Shown here one piece after another: positions 25,399-36,700 of a stretch of 50,978 nucleotides of DNA. The stretch comes from Rheinheimera sp. (lineage in GTDB: Bacteria > Pseudomonadota > Gammaproteobacteria > Enterobacterales > Alteromonadaceae). The first letter of the stretch is position 1; every line of letters begins with the position of its first letter. The notes under the pieces were generated by a model. That model was not told the origin of the DNA. It saw nothing but the letters and a program-made list of their open reading frames with translations, and ran no database searches. The stretch is taken from contig SSFI01000011.1 in assembly GCA_008015325.1 (NCBI GenBank), positions 1-50,978 on the forward strand, read 5' to 3'. A program made the position numbers and the translations under genes.

Positions 25399-26571
25399 TT
25401 ATGAACTGACCGCTGAAACGGCGGTGCTGTAATCGCATTTATGCTGGGCCTGATAGGCCAGCACTTTGTTGTGTAACTCCAGACGGTCTGGATTTACGGT
25501 GTAACCGGCAGGGGCAGCAAAGGATGCTGTGGCTTCTGGCTCAGCTGCACCACGTTCACCAAATGGCACTCTGGCCGGCAGTGCTTGCATAAAGCCACGG
25601 AACCAGTCGTTGGTTTTTGGTGTTGCGGTTGAACCATCTTCGGCGGCAAAAGACACCACGCTGTCATCTGGGATATGCGCCATAAACGACACAAAGGCGT
25701 CTTTTTCCCGAGGCAGCAACTGGCCTGAGGTAATGAGTTGTTCGGCAAAGCTGGCGCAGTCAGTGAGACGGGCAGCGGCCTGGGCTTGTTGTTCACGGGT
25801 TGCGGTTTGCTGTTCGCGTGCCTGCAGCGATGCTTCACGGGCAGCCAAATCATTTTCGCGGGCGGCAAAATCTGCAGATTGCTGTTGGGCGGCAGCCTTG
25901 TCAGCATCTGCTGAACTTTCGGGGGCTGCAAAGCCTGGCGTCACTGCAGAGCTGGACATGGCCTGTGTGTGTGCAGTCTCGACATCACGCACCAGGTAAT
26001 CCGGGATCACCTGATCGGCTTCTTCCAGGCTAAATTTGCCAATCATCCAATCCCGCATCGAGCGGGCCAACCGGCTGATAGACCACAGCGCGTTGTCGGC
26101 ATGTGAAGCAGCAAAGTCGAAAGTGACCACGTCTTTATCGTCTGCAGCAAAGCTTGCCGGCTTTAAGCCTGGCAGTGCTGGTGCGGCGGCCCCCAGGAAA
26201 CCAACATGGCGCAGATACCAGCCTTCTGGTTTCGGGTTGGCCGAATGTCCTGGCGGAAACCAGGATGCGCTCATTTTGGGGAAGCGTCCTTCATTAACCA
26301 GTGCGGCAAACTGCGCTTCCACATCTTTGGGTTCTGCGGTGATGAGGCCATCTTTGATGTCCAGTTTGTTGACCCAGCCATATGCCGGGTCATTCAGTGT
26401 CGGATGACCAACAACCAGGGGGGCTGCAAACAGAGTTGGGTCATAAGCAGCCACTGCCGCTTGCATGTCCGCTTCGGTAAAATTCCAGGTGCGACCGGTC
26501 ACGTCGGTTTGTTGGCCGGTTCGGAAAATCTCAAGCAGTTTTGGCTCTGGGCTTGATGCAGGTTTTGGCAT
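25399..26571 (-). CDS. Mu I-like head maturation protease with scaffold domain
   Basis: 390 residues from the ATG at 26571 (GAGGA upstream; an in-frame GTG at 26586 lacks a site). Residues 1-150 form the protease part, with LVVGHP and KMSASWFPPG segments where Mu gpI-type proteases carry catalytic residues. The region after residue ~235 is an Ala/Gln/Arg/Glu-rich coiled coil (AAREASLQAREQQTA), the scaffold. In Mu the scaffold is also made from an internal start in the same gene. It is the first intact gene of the surviving prophage. Confidence 0.82.
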   Translation of the reverse strand: MPKPASSPEPKLLEIFRTGQQTDVTGRTWNFTEADMQAAVAAYDPTLFAAPLVVGHPTLNDPAYGWVNKLDIKDGLITAEPKDVEAQFAALVNEGRFPKMSASWFPPGHSANPKPEGWYLRHVGFLGAAAPALPGLKPASFAADDKDVVTFDFAASHADNALWSISRLARSMRDWMIGKFSLEEADQVIPDYLVRDVETAHTQAMSSSAVTPGFAAPESSADADKAAAQQQSADFAARENDLAAREASLQAREQQTATREQQAQAAARLTDCASFAEQLITSGQLLPREKDAFVSFMAHIPDDSVVSFAAEDGSTATPKTNDWFRGFMQALPARVPFGERGAAEPEATASFAAPAGYTVNPDRLELHNKVLAYQAQHKCDYSTAVSAVSS

Positions 26572-26759
26572 GGTGTCCTCAGTCACAGAATTCGATTTGG
26601 GATCAGAAAGTGACTTCAGATTGCCGATATCTCGGGTAAAGGTCTTTTGAACTCGGTCAAAATGTTCGGCAGGGGTAAAACAAGGTGTTTATAAACGTTT
26701 ATGAGCAGGGGAAAGCCCCAAGCCCGTCCACTGATGGCGGCTAAGGGGCTTAAAACGCG
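26572..26759. other. Non-coding gap before the head operon
   Basis: Between the stop of the morphogenesis fragment and the protease ATG lie about 190 bases with no open frame. They hold two inverted repeats (listed separately) and an AT-richer stretch around 26690-26705 (GTTTATAAACGTTTAT). It could carry a late promoter for the head genes, but I see no convincing -35/-10 pair. Confidence 0.5.
26713..26751 (-). terminator. Hairpin after the morphogenesis fragment (minus strand)
   Basis: AAGCCCC (26713-26719) pairs with GGGGCTT (26745-26751), with an inner partial stem. On the minus strand it is followed by TTCCCC, only a weak T tail. It might be an attenuator or terminator between the preceding operon and the protease operon. 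Confidence 0.4.
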
Positions 26760-26773
26760 CTACAGCGCGTTTT
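26752..26773. repeat. Perfect 9 bp inverted repeat at the fragment's stop codon
   Basis: AAAACGCGC (26752-26760) and GCGCGTTTT (26765-26773) with a TACA loop; the TAG stop of the fragment lies within it (26760-26762). On either strand the stem ends in TTTT, so it could act as a bidirectional terminator. Confidence 0.55.
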
Positions 26774-26850
26774 GAGACTGGGCGGTGTTGTTCAGATAAC
26801 GAATGGTTAAACGGGCGATAAACTGCCGGTCTTCGTCACTGTCGAAGGTC
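26760..26850 (-). pseudogene. 3' remnant of a phage virion-morphogenesis gene (gpG-like)
   Basis: Reading the minus strand into the prophage gives an open frame ending FDSDEDRQFIARLTIRYLNN...QNAL and a TAG at 26760-26762. The SDEDR plus amphipathic helix pattern resembles the C-terminus of Mu gpG/tail-completion proteins, which lie immediately before the gpI protease in Mu-like phages. Upstream it is cut by the mshQ junction: the frame meets a stop (26877-26879) just before an accidental ATG at 26876. Only about 30 codons remain, so the family call is tentative. Confidence 0.5.
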
Positions 26851-29061
26851 AATGTCACCACCGGCAGTAACGACATTTATGTGCAGGGCGGTTCGGTGAT
26901 TTATGGCGACCTGTCGGCGGCGGTGAATTCCAATGGCACTGTGCAAGTACAAAACGGTACTGTTTACGGCACTTGTCTGCCACAGTCTAATCCGGTTAAT
27001 GCTTGTAATGCCACGCCACCGGCCAGTGTGCATCATTACGAACTGAGTTACAGCAGCCCGGGCGTCACCTGTGAAGGCGAGCCTGTGACCATTAAAGCCT
27101 GCACCAACGCAGCCTGTACCACGCTTTATAGCGGCACCACCTCAGTGACGCTGGCCGCAACCAATGGCGGCAGCTGGACGAACAGCAGCCCGACGTTCAG
27201 CGCCGGCAGCGCCAGCAGCGCTTTGCGCAAGACCACCACCGGCAGTTCAGTGATCAGCCTCAGCGCTGCCAGCCCAGCGGCTAGCAATGCGCTGCAGTGT
27301 AAAAATGGCGGGGTGATTGATAGCAGCTGCAGCATCAGCTTTGCCGACACCGGGCTGAAGATCTTTGATACTGACAGCGTTTCTGCGGTGCCAGCGCTGA
27401 CAGCCGGCGTGAACAGAACTGTGAAATTGCGGGCAATACAGACAAATTCAGTCACCGGAGCCTGTCAGGCGCGGGTCCAAGGCACCCGCAACGTTGGCGT
27501 GGCATTTCGTTGTTTGAACCCGTCGACTTGTGTCAGCGGGCAAACCATCAGCCAGGGTGGTTTTGGCATCGGTGGTACCTCTGCTGCCAGTAGCCCGGGT
27601 TATATCGATGTGCCGCTGACTTTCGACAGCAATGGCACTGCCAGTGTGCCATTTAACTACAGCGACGTTGGTGAAATTGCTTTACATGCCCGCTTAGTGC
27701 TGGCGGCCAGTGGCAACGATCCGGCTATCACGCTGACAGCGCCTGCGGCAGCCACAGTGGTCAGGCCCTATGAGATCCGGGTGACGGGCATCACCATTGC
27801 CGATGGCTCTAGACCGAACCCTGCGACAACCAGCAGCGGCGACGGTTTTGTCGCAGCGGGTGCGCCGTTTCGTGTGCAGCTGGATGTACTGAATTTTGCC
27901 GGCAACCGCACGCCAAATTTTGGTAAGGAAAGCACACCTGAATTACCGAATGTGGCCTTTGACAGTCTGGTCTACCCCACTGGTGGCAGCGGCAACAGTG
28001 CAACTCTGCAGACGACCGGTAACTTTACCGCGGTCAGCGGGACTGCGGGGCGCTTTCAGAATGCGCAAGTGGTCTGGCTTGAAGCTGGCAGTTTTAAGCT
28101 CAAAGGCGGTTTGGTTGGCAATGATTATCTGGGGCAACCCGATGTCAGTCAAAAACCGGCAAGCAGCACCATAGGCCGGTTTTATCCGCAGCATTTTGTG
28201 CTGAGTAATGACAGCAGCGCCAATCTGTGTGGTAGCGGCAGTGCGGCGTTCAGCTATATGAGTCAGCCGGGCGTGCCGTTAAACTTTACCCTCGAAGCGG
28301 TGAATACCGCCGGCACCAGGCTGTTGAATTACAACAGTGCCAGTTATACCGGTACCGCCGGCATTGGTCTGGTGGCAGAAAACAATGGCAGCAGTCATAC
28401 GCCTGATCTGGGTGGCCGGCTGACCGGGCAACCCAGCCCGACCTGGCAACAAGGCCGTTATCAGTTCAGCGCCATCACTTTACAGCTGGAGCGGGGCAGT
28501 AGCGTCGATGGCCCTTTCCTGAACTTTCAACCCGGTATTAAAGTATTGGCAGAAATCGACAGTCGTAATCTGCAAAGCACCGCGCTGACGATGAATGCAG
28601 CGACCAGCGGCACTTGTGCCGGCGCAGCCTGTGATGCGGCAAAACTTGGCAATGAACTGAAATTTTATTACGGCCGGCACCGGCTGGAAAATGCCTACGC
28701 CAACGCCTTTCAGCCAGCGCCAGTGGTACTTAAAGCCGAAGTCTGGAATGGCAGTCAGTTTGTATTGCACAGCGCCGACATTTGCAGTGAGGTAAAACCG
28801 GCGTCTTTGACTGTAACCGGTTCACCGGCGCTGACCGTCAGTGGCAGTAACACCACGTTTGCTGGTGGCGTCAACCCAGCCAACTCCCTGTTGTTGTCGG
28901 CGCCTGGGCAAAATGGCAGCTGGGGTTTGCAATATCAGGCGCCGGTTTGGCTGAAATACAACTGGGATCCCAGCACTGCAGGCGATGAAAATCCGTCAGC
29001 CACCGCGTTATTTGGCCGCTATCGGGGCAACGACCGGCTGATTTATCAGCGCGAACAATAA
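26850..29061 (+). pseudogene. mshQ: mshQ, 5' part missing (fused to prophage)
   Basis: About 735 codons with the pattern of the C-terminal region of MshQ-type proteins (DUF6701): repeated Ser/Gly/Thr-rich beta segments, paired cysteines (CKNGGVIDSSC, CAGAACD) and a terminal KYNWDPST...GRYRGNDR block. MshQ is the last gene of MSHA loci and precedes mreB, as here. The N-terminus has no signal peptide: the frame opens with an ATG at 26803 that lies in phage DNA and reads MVKRAINCRSSS before mshQ-like sequence begins near 26850. The exported protein is therefore not expected. Confidence 0.82.
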
Positions 29062-29111
29062 TACCGGGTTGACAGCCGGACTTATCGCCTCGCGCTCAGC
29101 ACAATTGCAGC

Positions 29112-29139
29112 TTGGTTTCAGTGGCGAAAAGTGTAAGAT
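29112..29139 (+). promoter_or_regulatory. Candidate mreB promoter
   Basis: TTGGTT (29112-29117), a 16 bp spacer and TAAGAT (29134-29139), about 135 bases upstream of mreB. It matches sigma-70 boxes only moderately. Confidence 0.3.
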
Positions 29140-29194
29140 AAAGCTATCCACCCGGCGCATTGTTACTTAAAATGTGCGCAAAATTTTGTCGAGT

Positions 29195-30318
<1,124 letters not shown>

Positions 30319-30343
30319 CTGAACCTGTCCGGCGGCCGAGTTC

Positions 30344-31228
30344 ATGAAACCTATTTTTGATCGCGGACCCTCACTGCCGCTGCGGCTGTTTTTTGCGCTG
30401 CTGGCCAGTGTGGGTCTTATCACATTAGATCACTACACCAGCAGTTCAGCCCAGCTGCGCAGTTATCTGACCGCAGCCGTCAGCCCTTTGTTTTACCTCG
30501 CGAATTTACCGCAAGACCTGATGTTCGGTGCATCCGAACAGTTTAAGTCGCAACAAAAAATCCTCGAAGAAAACCAGACCTTAAAAGACACTTTGCTGCT
30601 GCAGAACGGCCAGCTGCAACGGCTGCAGTTTTTACAGCAGGAAAACGACAAGCTTCGGGCTTTGCTCGGTGCCAGTCCGGTGACAGAAGGCAAGCGGCTG
30701 ATTGCGGAAGTGCTGGCGGTGTACAGCCATCCGTTCAGCCATCAGATTGTGCTGAACAAAGGCAGTAAAGACGGCGTCACTATTGGTCAGCCGCTGATTG
30801 ACGATTTAGGCGTGCTGGGGCAAGTGGTCAGCGTGGGGCCAACGTCCAGCCGGGCGATTTTAATTGCCGACAACACCCATGCCATTTCTGGCCGGATTGA
30901 GCGTACTGGCTTAAGTGTGGTGGCCGAAGGTATAGGTCAGGCCAACGCATTGCGGCTCATTCATTTACCGCATAGCACTGATGTAGTGGAAGGTGACCGC
31001 TTACTGACGTCGGGCCTCGACGGCGTGTTCCCGGAAGGTTATCCGATTGGCCGCATCAGCAAAGTGTACCGCGACGCGCGTTTACCGTTTTTACAGGTTA
31101 CTGCTGAACCTTACGCCAAGCTGGACCGCATTCGGTATGTGCTGTTGGTATGGCCACATCAGGGCACCACAGTGGCAGATCCGGAAATCGTCAATCCGCC
31201 GGAAACTACAGAGCCGGAGCAGAAATAA
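30344..31228 (+). CDS. mreC: Rod shape-determining protein MreC
   Basis: 294 residues: one N-terminal membrane helix at about residues 12-30, a coiled coil near 65-110, then the periplasmic beta-barrel domain with the typical GSKDGVTIGQPLIDDLGVLGQV and DRLLTSGLDGVFPEGYPIG segments. It links MreB/MreD with PBP2 in the elongasome. It starts 25 bp after mreB and its stop overlaps the mreD ATG by one base. Confidence 0.95.
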   Translation: MKPIFDRGPSLPLRLFFALLASVGLITLDHYTSSSAQLRSYLTAAVSPLFYLANLPQDLMFGASEQFKSQQKILEENQTLKDTLLLQNGQLQRLQFLQQENDKLRALLGASPVTEGKRLIAEVLAVYSHPFSHQIVLNKGSKDGVTIGQPLIDDLGVLGQVVSVGPTSSRAILIADNTHAISGRIERTGLSVVAEGIGQANALRLIHLPHSTDVVEGDRLLTSGLDGVFPEGYPIGRISKVYRDARLPFLQVTAEPYAKLDRIRYVLLVWPHQGTTVADPEIVNPPETTEPEQK

Positions 31229-31710
31229 TGCAGTCAAACTGGCGCTTTTTATGGATCCATGTAACGCTGCTGTTAGCGTTATTGCTGGCGGTGATGCCGT
31301 TACCGGCCGAAGTAAAACTATTCCGGCCGGACTGGCCATTGCTGGTGTTGTGCTATTGGGTGCTGGCGCTGCCGCACCGCGCCAGTATCGGCACCGCTTT
31401 TGTCATGGGTTTTCTGGTCGACGTGATGGTCGGCACTGTACTTGGCGTTAACGCCTTGGGGTATTCGGTGGTGACCTTTATCGTTGCAGCGAATTACCTG
31501 AAGATCCGCAACTTTTCCATTCTGCAGCAAGCCTTATTAATCGGCATGTTGCTGGCTTTATACCACTTATTGCAGTTCTGGCTCAGTCATTTCCTGACCG
31601 GGGTGTATTTCCGCGCAGCTTATTTGTGGCCTGTGCTGACCGGTATGTTAGTCTGGCCGTATATTTTCCTGTTTTTGCGCCGGATGCGCCGTCAACTGAA
31701 GATCCAATAA
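31228..31710 (+). CDS. mreD: Rod shape-determining protein MreD
   Basis: 160 residues with five or six membrane helices (for example LLLALLLAVMPLP and LIGMLLALYHLLQFW). The ATG overlaps the mreC stop (TAATG), giving tight translational coupling. MreD is the integral membrane partner of MreC in lateral wall synthesis. Confidence 0.93.
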   Translation: MQSNWRFLWIHVTLLLALLLAVMPLPAEVKLFRPDWPLLVLCYWVLALPHRASIGTAFVMGFLVDVMVGTVLGVNALGYSVVTFIVAANYLKIRNFSILQQALLIGMLLALYHLLQFWLSHFLTGVYFRAAYLWPVLTGMLVWPYIFLFLRRMRRQLKIQ

Positions 31711-31711
31711 T

Positions 31712-32287
31712 ATGACCCGCATTGCGCTTGCTTCCGCTTCACCGCGTCGCCGTGAATTGTTATCTCAGCTCGGAGTGAACTTTGTCGTGGTGCAGGCGCC
31801 AATTGACGAAGCGGTGTTGCCAGGTGAAGCCGCTGCTGATTATGTATTGCGTCTGGCCAAAGCTAAAGCTGTGGCCGGTTTTCGGGCGCAGCCAGAGCCA
31901 TTGCCGACACTCGGCGCCGATACCATAGTGGTCGTTGACGGCGAGATCCTGGGCAAACCACAGGACCAAGCGGATTTCCTACGTATGATGCGGTTACTGA
32001 GTGGCCGTTGCCATCAGGTCTATACCGCCGTTGCGCTGTGCCGGGATGCGGCTTGTGAACCTCAGGCAGTGACAGTCGCCACCGACGTCTGGTTTGGGCC
32101 AATGAGCGAAGCGCAGATGCTGGCGTATTGGCACAGCGGCGAGCCCGCTGACAAAGCCGGTGGTTATGGTATCCAGGGCCTGGGTGGTTGTTTTATTGAA
32201 AAAATTCATGGCAGTTATTTTGCCGTTGTCGGTTTGCCATTATTTGAAACCGCTGCATTGCTGGCGGAGTTGCCGGAGGCTGTATGA
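31712..32287 (+). CDS. maf: Maf-type nucleoside triphosphate pyrophosphatase (YhdE)
   Basis: 191 residues. The phosphate-binding SASPRRRELL and the GADTIVVVDG strand with the catalytic aspartate are present, as is KAGGYGIQG near the C-terminus. YhdE-type Maf proteins hydrolyse dTTP, UTP and related non-canonical nucleotides to monophosphates. It starts one base after mreD and overlaps rng by 4 bp, the classic mre-maf-rng order. Confidence 0.94.
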   Translation: MTRIALASASPRRRELLSQLGVNFVVVQAPIDEAVLPGEAAADYVLRLAKAKAVAGFRAQPEPLPTLGADTIVVVDGEILGKPQDQADFLRMMRLLSGRCHQVYTAVALCRDAACEPQAVTVATDVWFGPMSEAQMLAYWHSGEPADKAGGYGIQGLGGCFIEKIHGSYFAVVGLPLFETAALLAELPEAV

Positions 32288-33750
32288 GCGCCGAACTGCT
32301 GATTAACGTCACGCCGAGCGAAACCCGGGTGGCGCTGATTGAAAATGGTGTGTTGCAGGAGGTTCATATCGAACGTCAGGCCCGCCATGGTCTGGTTGGC
32401 AATATTTACATCGGCAAAGTCAGCCGGGTATTACCGGGCATGCAAGCGGCCTTTGTGGATATTGGCCTGGATAAAGCCGCATTTTTGCATGCATCCGACA
32501 TTATTCAGCGCGACGCCAATGATTTAGAAGTCAAAGTCGCTGCGGTCAAAGACATCCGCCTGCTGGTGCATGAAGGCCAGTATCTGCTGGTGCAGGTGGT
32601 GAAAGATCCGCTCGGCACTAAGGGGGCGCGGCTCACCACTGACATCACTTTGCCTTCGCGTTATCTGGTGTTTATGCCAGGTTCGCCGCATGTCGGTGTG
32701 TCGCAACGCATTGAATCCGATGAAGAACGTCAGCGTTTAAAAGACATAGTCTCGACTTGTCTTGATGACGACAATGGCGGTTTTATCGTCCGTACTGCGG
32801 CCGAGGGCGCTTGCGAAGTCGAACTGCTGCAGGATGCGCGGTTTTTGAAAAAACTCTGGGCGAAAATCCAGAAGCGCAAACAAAAACACCGCAAAGAAGC
32901 GATGCTGTACGAAGATTTGACGCTGGCGTTTCGCATTCTGCGCGACTTCGTCGGCAGCGATTTAGAGCGGGTGCGGGTCGATTCCAAAATGACCTGGCAG
33001 GCGCTGCATGCTTTCACTGAGGAATTTATTCCGCAGATGACCGAGAAGCTGGAATATTACCCCGGTGAGCGGCCGGTGTTTGACCTGTTTGACGTCGAAA
33101 ACGAAATTCAGCGTGCACTGGACCGTAAGGTGCCACTGAAAAGCGGCGGTTATCTTATCATCGATCAGACCGAAGCGATGACGACTATTGACGTCAATAC
33201 CGGTGCTTTTGTCGGTCACCGCAACCTCGAAGAAACCATCTTTAATACCAATATCGAAGCGACGCAGGCGATTGCCCGTCAGCTCAGATTGCGTAACCTC
33301 GGTGGCATTATCATCATCGATTTCATCGACATGCAAAGCGAAGAACATCAGCGCCGCGTGTTGCATAGCCTCGAAATTGCTTTATCCCGCGATAAAACCA
33401 AAACTAATATTCATGGTTTTTCCGCGCTTGGCCTGGTCGAAATGACCCGCAAGCGCACCCGCGAAAGTCTGGAGCATGTGCTTTGTACCGAATGCCCGGT
33501 CTGCGCCGGCCGCGGCTCGCTGAAAACTGTCGAGACCGTGTGTTTTGAAATTATGCGGGAAATTGTCCGGGTCAATCGCGCTTATGCCGCCGACAAGTTT
33601 GTCGTCTACGCATCACCAGCGGTTAAGGATGCTTTAATCAACGACGAATACCATAACCTGGCTGAGCTGGAAGTCTTTATCAGCAAGCAGATTAGTGTCG
33701 TGATTGAACCGCAATATACTCAGGAACAATTTGACGTGGTGATGATGTAG
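32284..33750 (+). CDS. rng: Ribonuclease G
   Basis: 488 residues, the usual RNase G length. An N-terminal S1 RNA-binding domain (GNIYIGKVSRVLPGMQAAFVD) is followed by the DNase I-like catalytic domain with metal-binding aspartates in IDVNTGAFVG and IIIDFIDM, and by the zinc-link cysteines in CPVCAGRG. It processes the 16S rRNA 5' end and decays some mRNAs. The ATG lies in the ATGA overlap with maf. Confidence 0.97.
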   Translation: MSAELLINVTPSETRVALIENGVLQEVHIERQARHGLVGNIYIGKVSRVLPGMQAAFVDIGLDKAAFLHASDIIQRDANDLEVKVAAVKDIRLLVHEGQYLLVQVVKDPLGTKGARLTTDITLPSRYLVFMPGSPHVGVSQRIESDEERQRLKDIVSTCLDDDNGGFIVRTAAEGACEVELLQDARFLKKLWAKIQKRKQKHRKEAMLYEDLTLAFRILRDFVGSDLERVRVDSKMTWQALHAFTEEFIPQMTEKLEYYPGERPVFDLFDVENEIQRALDRKVPLKSGGYLIIDQTEAMTTIDVNTGAFVGHRNLEETIFNTNIEATQAIARQLRLRNLGGIIIIDFIDMQSEEHQRRVLHSLEIALSRDKTKTNIHGFSALGLVEMTRKRTRESLEHVLCTECPVCAGRGSLKTVETVCFEIMREIVRVNRAYAADKFVVYASPAVKDALINDEYHNLAELEVFISKQISVVIEPQYTQEQFDVVMM

Positions 33751-36700
33751 TGGTGCGGCTTCAGCGTGCCGGTTGGTTTTGTCTGCACAAACTCTGGCTG
33801 CTGTTTGCGGTCGGTGTGGTGCTGCTTGCCACGCTGGTGACGCTGCTGCGGGTGGGTTTGCCTTATGCCACCGGCTACAAAACCGATATCGAACAGTTTA
33901 TTGCCAGCCAATATGGCGCGCCGGTAAAAATTGGCCAGCTCAGTGCCGCCTGGCAAAGCACAGGTCCGGCTTTATTGCTGCAGCAAGTGGCAGTGCAAGC
34001 GCCGGCCGGCGATACTTTGCTGCAAGTCGCTGAACTGCGGGTGCGCCTCGATTTTTGGGCCAGCCTGACCAGCCTGCAACTCAAAGCCGATGATTTTGAA
34101 TTATCCGGCCTGCATCTGACCATCGACAGTCAGCGCCTGCTGCAACAAAACGCTGAGACACCGGCGACAGACGCGGAACCGCTGTTCAGCGCGGTGGAGC
34201 AACTGCTGTTTCAGCAGCTGAAAAACTTCACGCTGGTCGACAGCAAACTGACGCTGCGTTCGCAATATACCCCACCGATTGAAATGCAAATCCGCCGGCT
34301 GGCCTGGCTCAATGCCGGTGAACGGCATCAGGGTTCCGGTGAAGTGGAAATTGCCGGCGTTACCGGTAATGCGTTGGCGTTTGTGCTGGATTTAACCGGC
34401 GAAAACCTCGCCAAAAGCCGTGGTCAGTTGTATCTGTCCAGCAATGATTTGAACGTGTTGCCCTGGTTTGAAACTCTGTTGCCGGAAAGCCGTAAACTGG
34501 CGCGCGCCGATATTAATTTCCAGGCCTGGGGCGATATTGCCGGCGGCACTTTGCAGCAGATTCAAATTGCGCTGGCAGAAAACCGGTTGATGTGGCGCCA
34601 GGACGACCAGACACAACAGCTGAGCCTCGGTAAAGGCCAGTTGCTGTGGCAACCGACGCAAGATGGCTGGCAGCTGTTATCCAGCCAGCTGACGCTGACG
34701 TCGGGCGAAAAAAGCTGGCACGACTTCCAGCTGCAGCTGGTCAGCCAGCAAGGTGTGTATTCGGGTTCATTGCAACAACTGCAATTGCAGGCGGCGGTGC
34801 CGTTGGCACAGCTGTTTGCGGAAGATTCTGCAGCGCTGCGGAAAATCCTGTCGTTTCAGACCGATGCCCGTATTACGCAGCTCGGCATGCAGCTGAACGA
34901 CCAACAATGGTTTGTCAGCGGCGACTTTATCGATTTTAACTCAGTGCCGGTTGATGATGTGCCGGGCCTGACTGGTCTCACCGGCCATTTCAGTGCCAGT
35001 CCCAATTATATCCTGCTGGATTTACAAGGCGTTGATGGTGCCCTGAGCTGGGGCGAGGCTTTTAGTCGCGCCACGCCATACCAGAGCCTGCAAACCCGCA
35101 TCGAAGTGCTGCAGCAACAGGGGCAGTGGCGGGTACAAATTCCGCGGCTGGCACTGCGCCATCCGGAGATTGAAGCGGACGCCGAGCTGGTGCTGGAGCT
35201 GGGCGAAAAGCCCGGCATGACGCTGTTGGGTGAACTGCGTAAAGTGCCAGTGGCCGATGCACGGCATTATTTCCCGACCCGGCATATGCCTGAATCGGTG
35301 ATCAATTACCTGACGCCGGCGCTGATCAGCGGCCAGGTGCCGGTGGCGCGGGTGCTGTGGCATGGCGCTTTTAAAGATTTTCCTTATGACAAACACAACG
35401 GCATTTTCCAGGCCCAGGCTTTTATCGCCGACACTGAATTTTCCTTTGACCCGCACTGGCCGGTGATTAAAGGCATGCAGGCTGAACTGCTGTTCGAAAA
35501 TGCCGGCATGCTGATCCAAAGCCAGGCCGGCCAGCTGTTTGACGTCGCGCTGGAAAATGGCGTGACGGCGCGTATTCCGGACCTGTTTCAGGCCGAGACT
35601 TTATTGATTGATATCGAGCGGCAGACGCAGGCCGAAGGTGTCACCGGTTTGATGCTGGCGTCGCCACTCAGTGATTCGGTCGGTGCGACACTGGATTATT
35701 TGGGTGTCAGCGGGCTGGTTAATGCCAAAGTGCAACTGCAGATTGGTTTGAAACAAACCGGCGTGCGGGCGCTTGGGGACGTCGAGTTTTTTGCTAATCA
35801 GCTGCAGATCCGTGCGCCTGCCGTCGCGGTCGAGCAGCTGCAAGGCCATCTGCAGTTTGATAACGACAAAATCGACAGCGAACAGCTGATGTTTGTCAGC
35901 CATGGCGTGCCGCTCAATGCCACTTTGCACGGCGCGCAGCAGGATGGGCAATATCAGGTCCAGCTTAAAGCGCATGGCGAGCAACAAATCGACCAGCTGC
36001 TGGCGCTGGTGTCAGAAGAGTGGCAGGGGCTTGGCAAAGGCCTGGCCAATTTCAGCTGGGATTTAAATATTCAGTTGCCGCAAACTGGCTTCAGTTATCA
36101 GTCCACCGCGCTGATGGATTTGGCGGCTGCTGAGCTGCAGCTACCAGCACCTTTTGGCAAAACGCCGGCTGATGGCGCCACAGTGCTGCTGCAAAGTTCC
36201 GGCAACGAAAATACGTCCAGTATTGAAATGCGCTACGGCGACCAGGCGCAGCTGCAGGCGCGACTTGATCAGCACAGCGGCAAAATTACCGGGGCGCTGC
36301 TCAGTCTCGGCCTGCCGAGCAGCGAGCTGCGGGATGGCTTTTTTATCGACGTGAATTTAGAACAGGCGGACCTTGCACCCTGGATTAATTTGTTACAACA
36401 CCAGCTGGCGGCGATTGAACCTGGCGAAGACCCGATGTTTCCGTCGCTGTCGGCCGTCAATGGCCGGATTAAACAGCTGAAATTATTTGACGATGTGTCG
36501 CTGAACCAGCTGAGTTTTCAACTGAAGCCTGAAGCTGACAGTTATCAGCTGAGCCTGAGCGCCAATGAAGCCGAAGGCGACATCTGGTTTGCCAAAGCCT
36601 TAAAGGAAACCGGCATCAAAGCCGATTTGGCGCGTTTACAGCTGATTTTTGCCAATCAGCAAGCCGCCAAGCTGGCGGCCGCCGAATTAAAAGCTCAGCA

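Larger units (their letters stand above)
6430..26850 (-). mobile_element. Defective Mu/B3-like transposable prophage (head-tail half only)
   Basis: A 20.4 kb block of tightly packed minus-strand genes interrupts the MSHA locus. The order from right to left is a morphogenesis gene fragment, Mu I-type protease/scaffold, capsid cement, major capsid protein, gp35-like, gp36-like, tail terminator-like, tail tube, frameshifted tail chaperones, tape measure, and tail tip and fibre genes. The head side is Mu-like. The tail has no sheath or contractile baseplate genes, so it matches siphovirus-type transposable phages such as B3 and D3112. Repressor, transposase A/B, terminase, portal and lysis genes are absent. 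The left limit is where mshL similarity stops, the right limit where mshQ similarity begins; both are estimates to within some tens of bases. Confidence 0.85.

Noticed and set aside
6521-26571. Intact, inducible prophage
   Set aside because: No repressor, transposase, terminase, portal or lysis genes are present and both flanks are broken msh genes.
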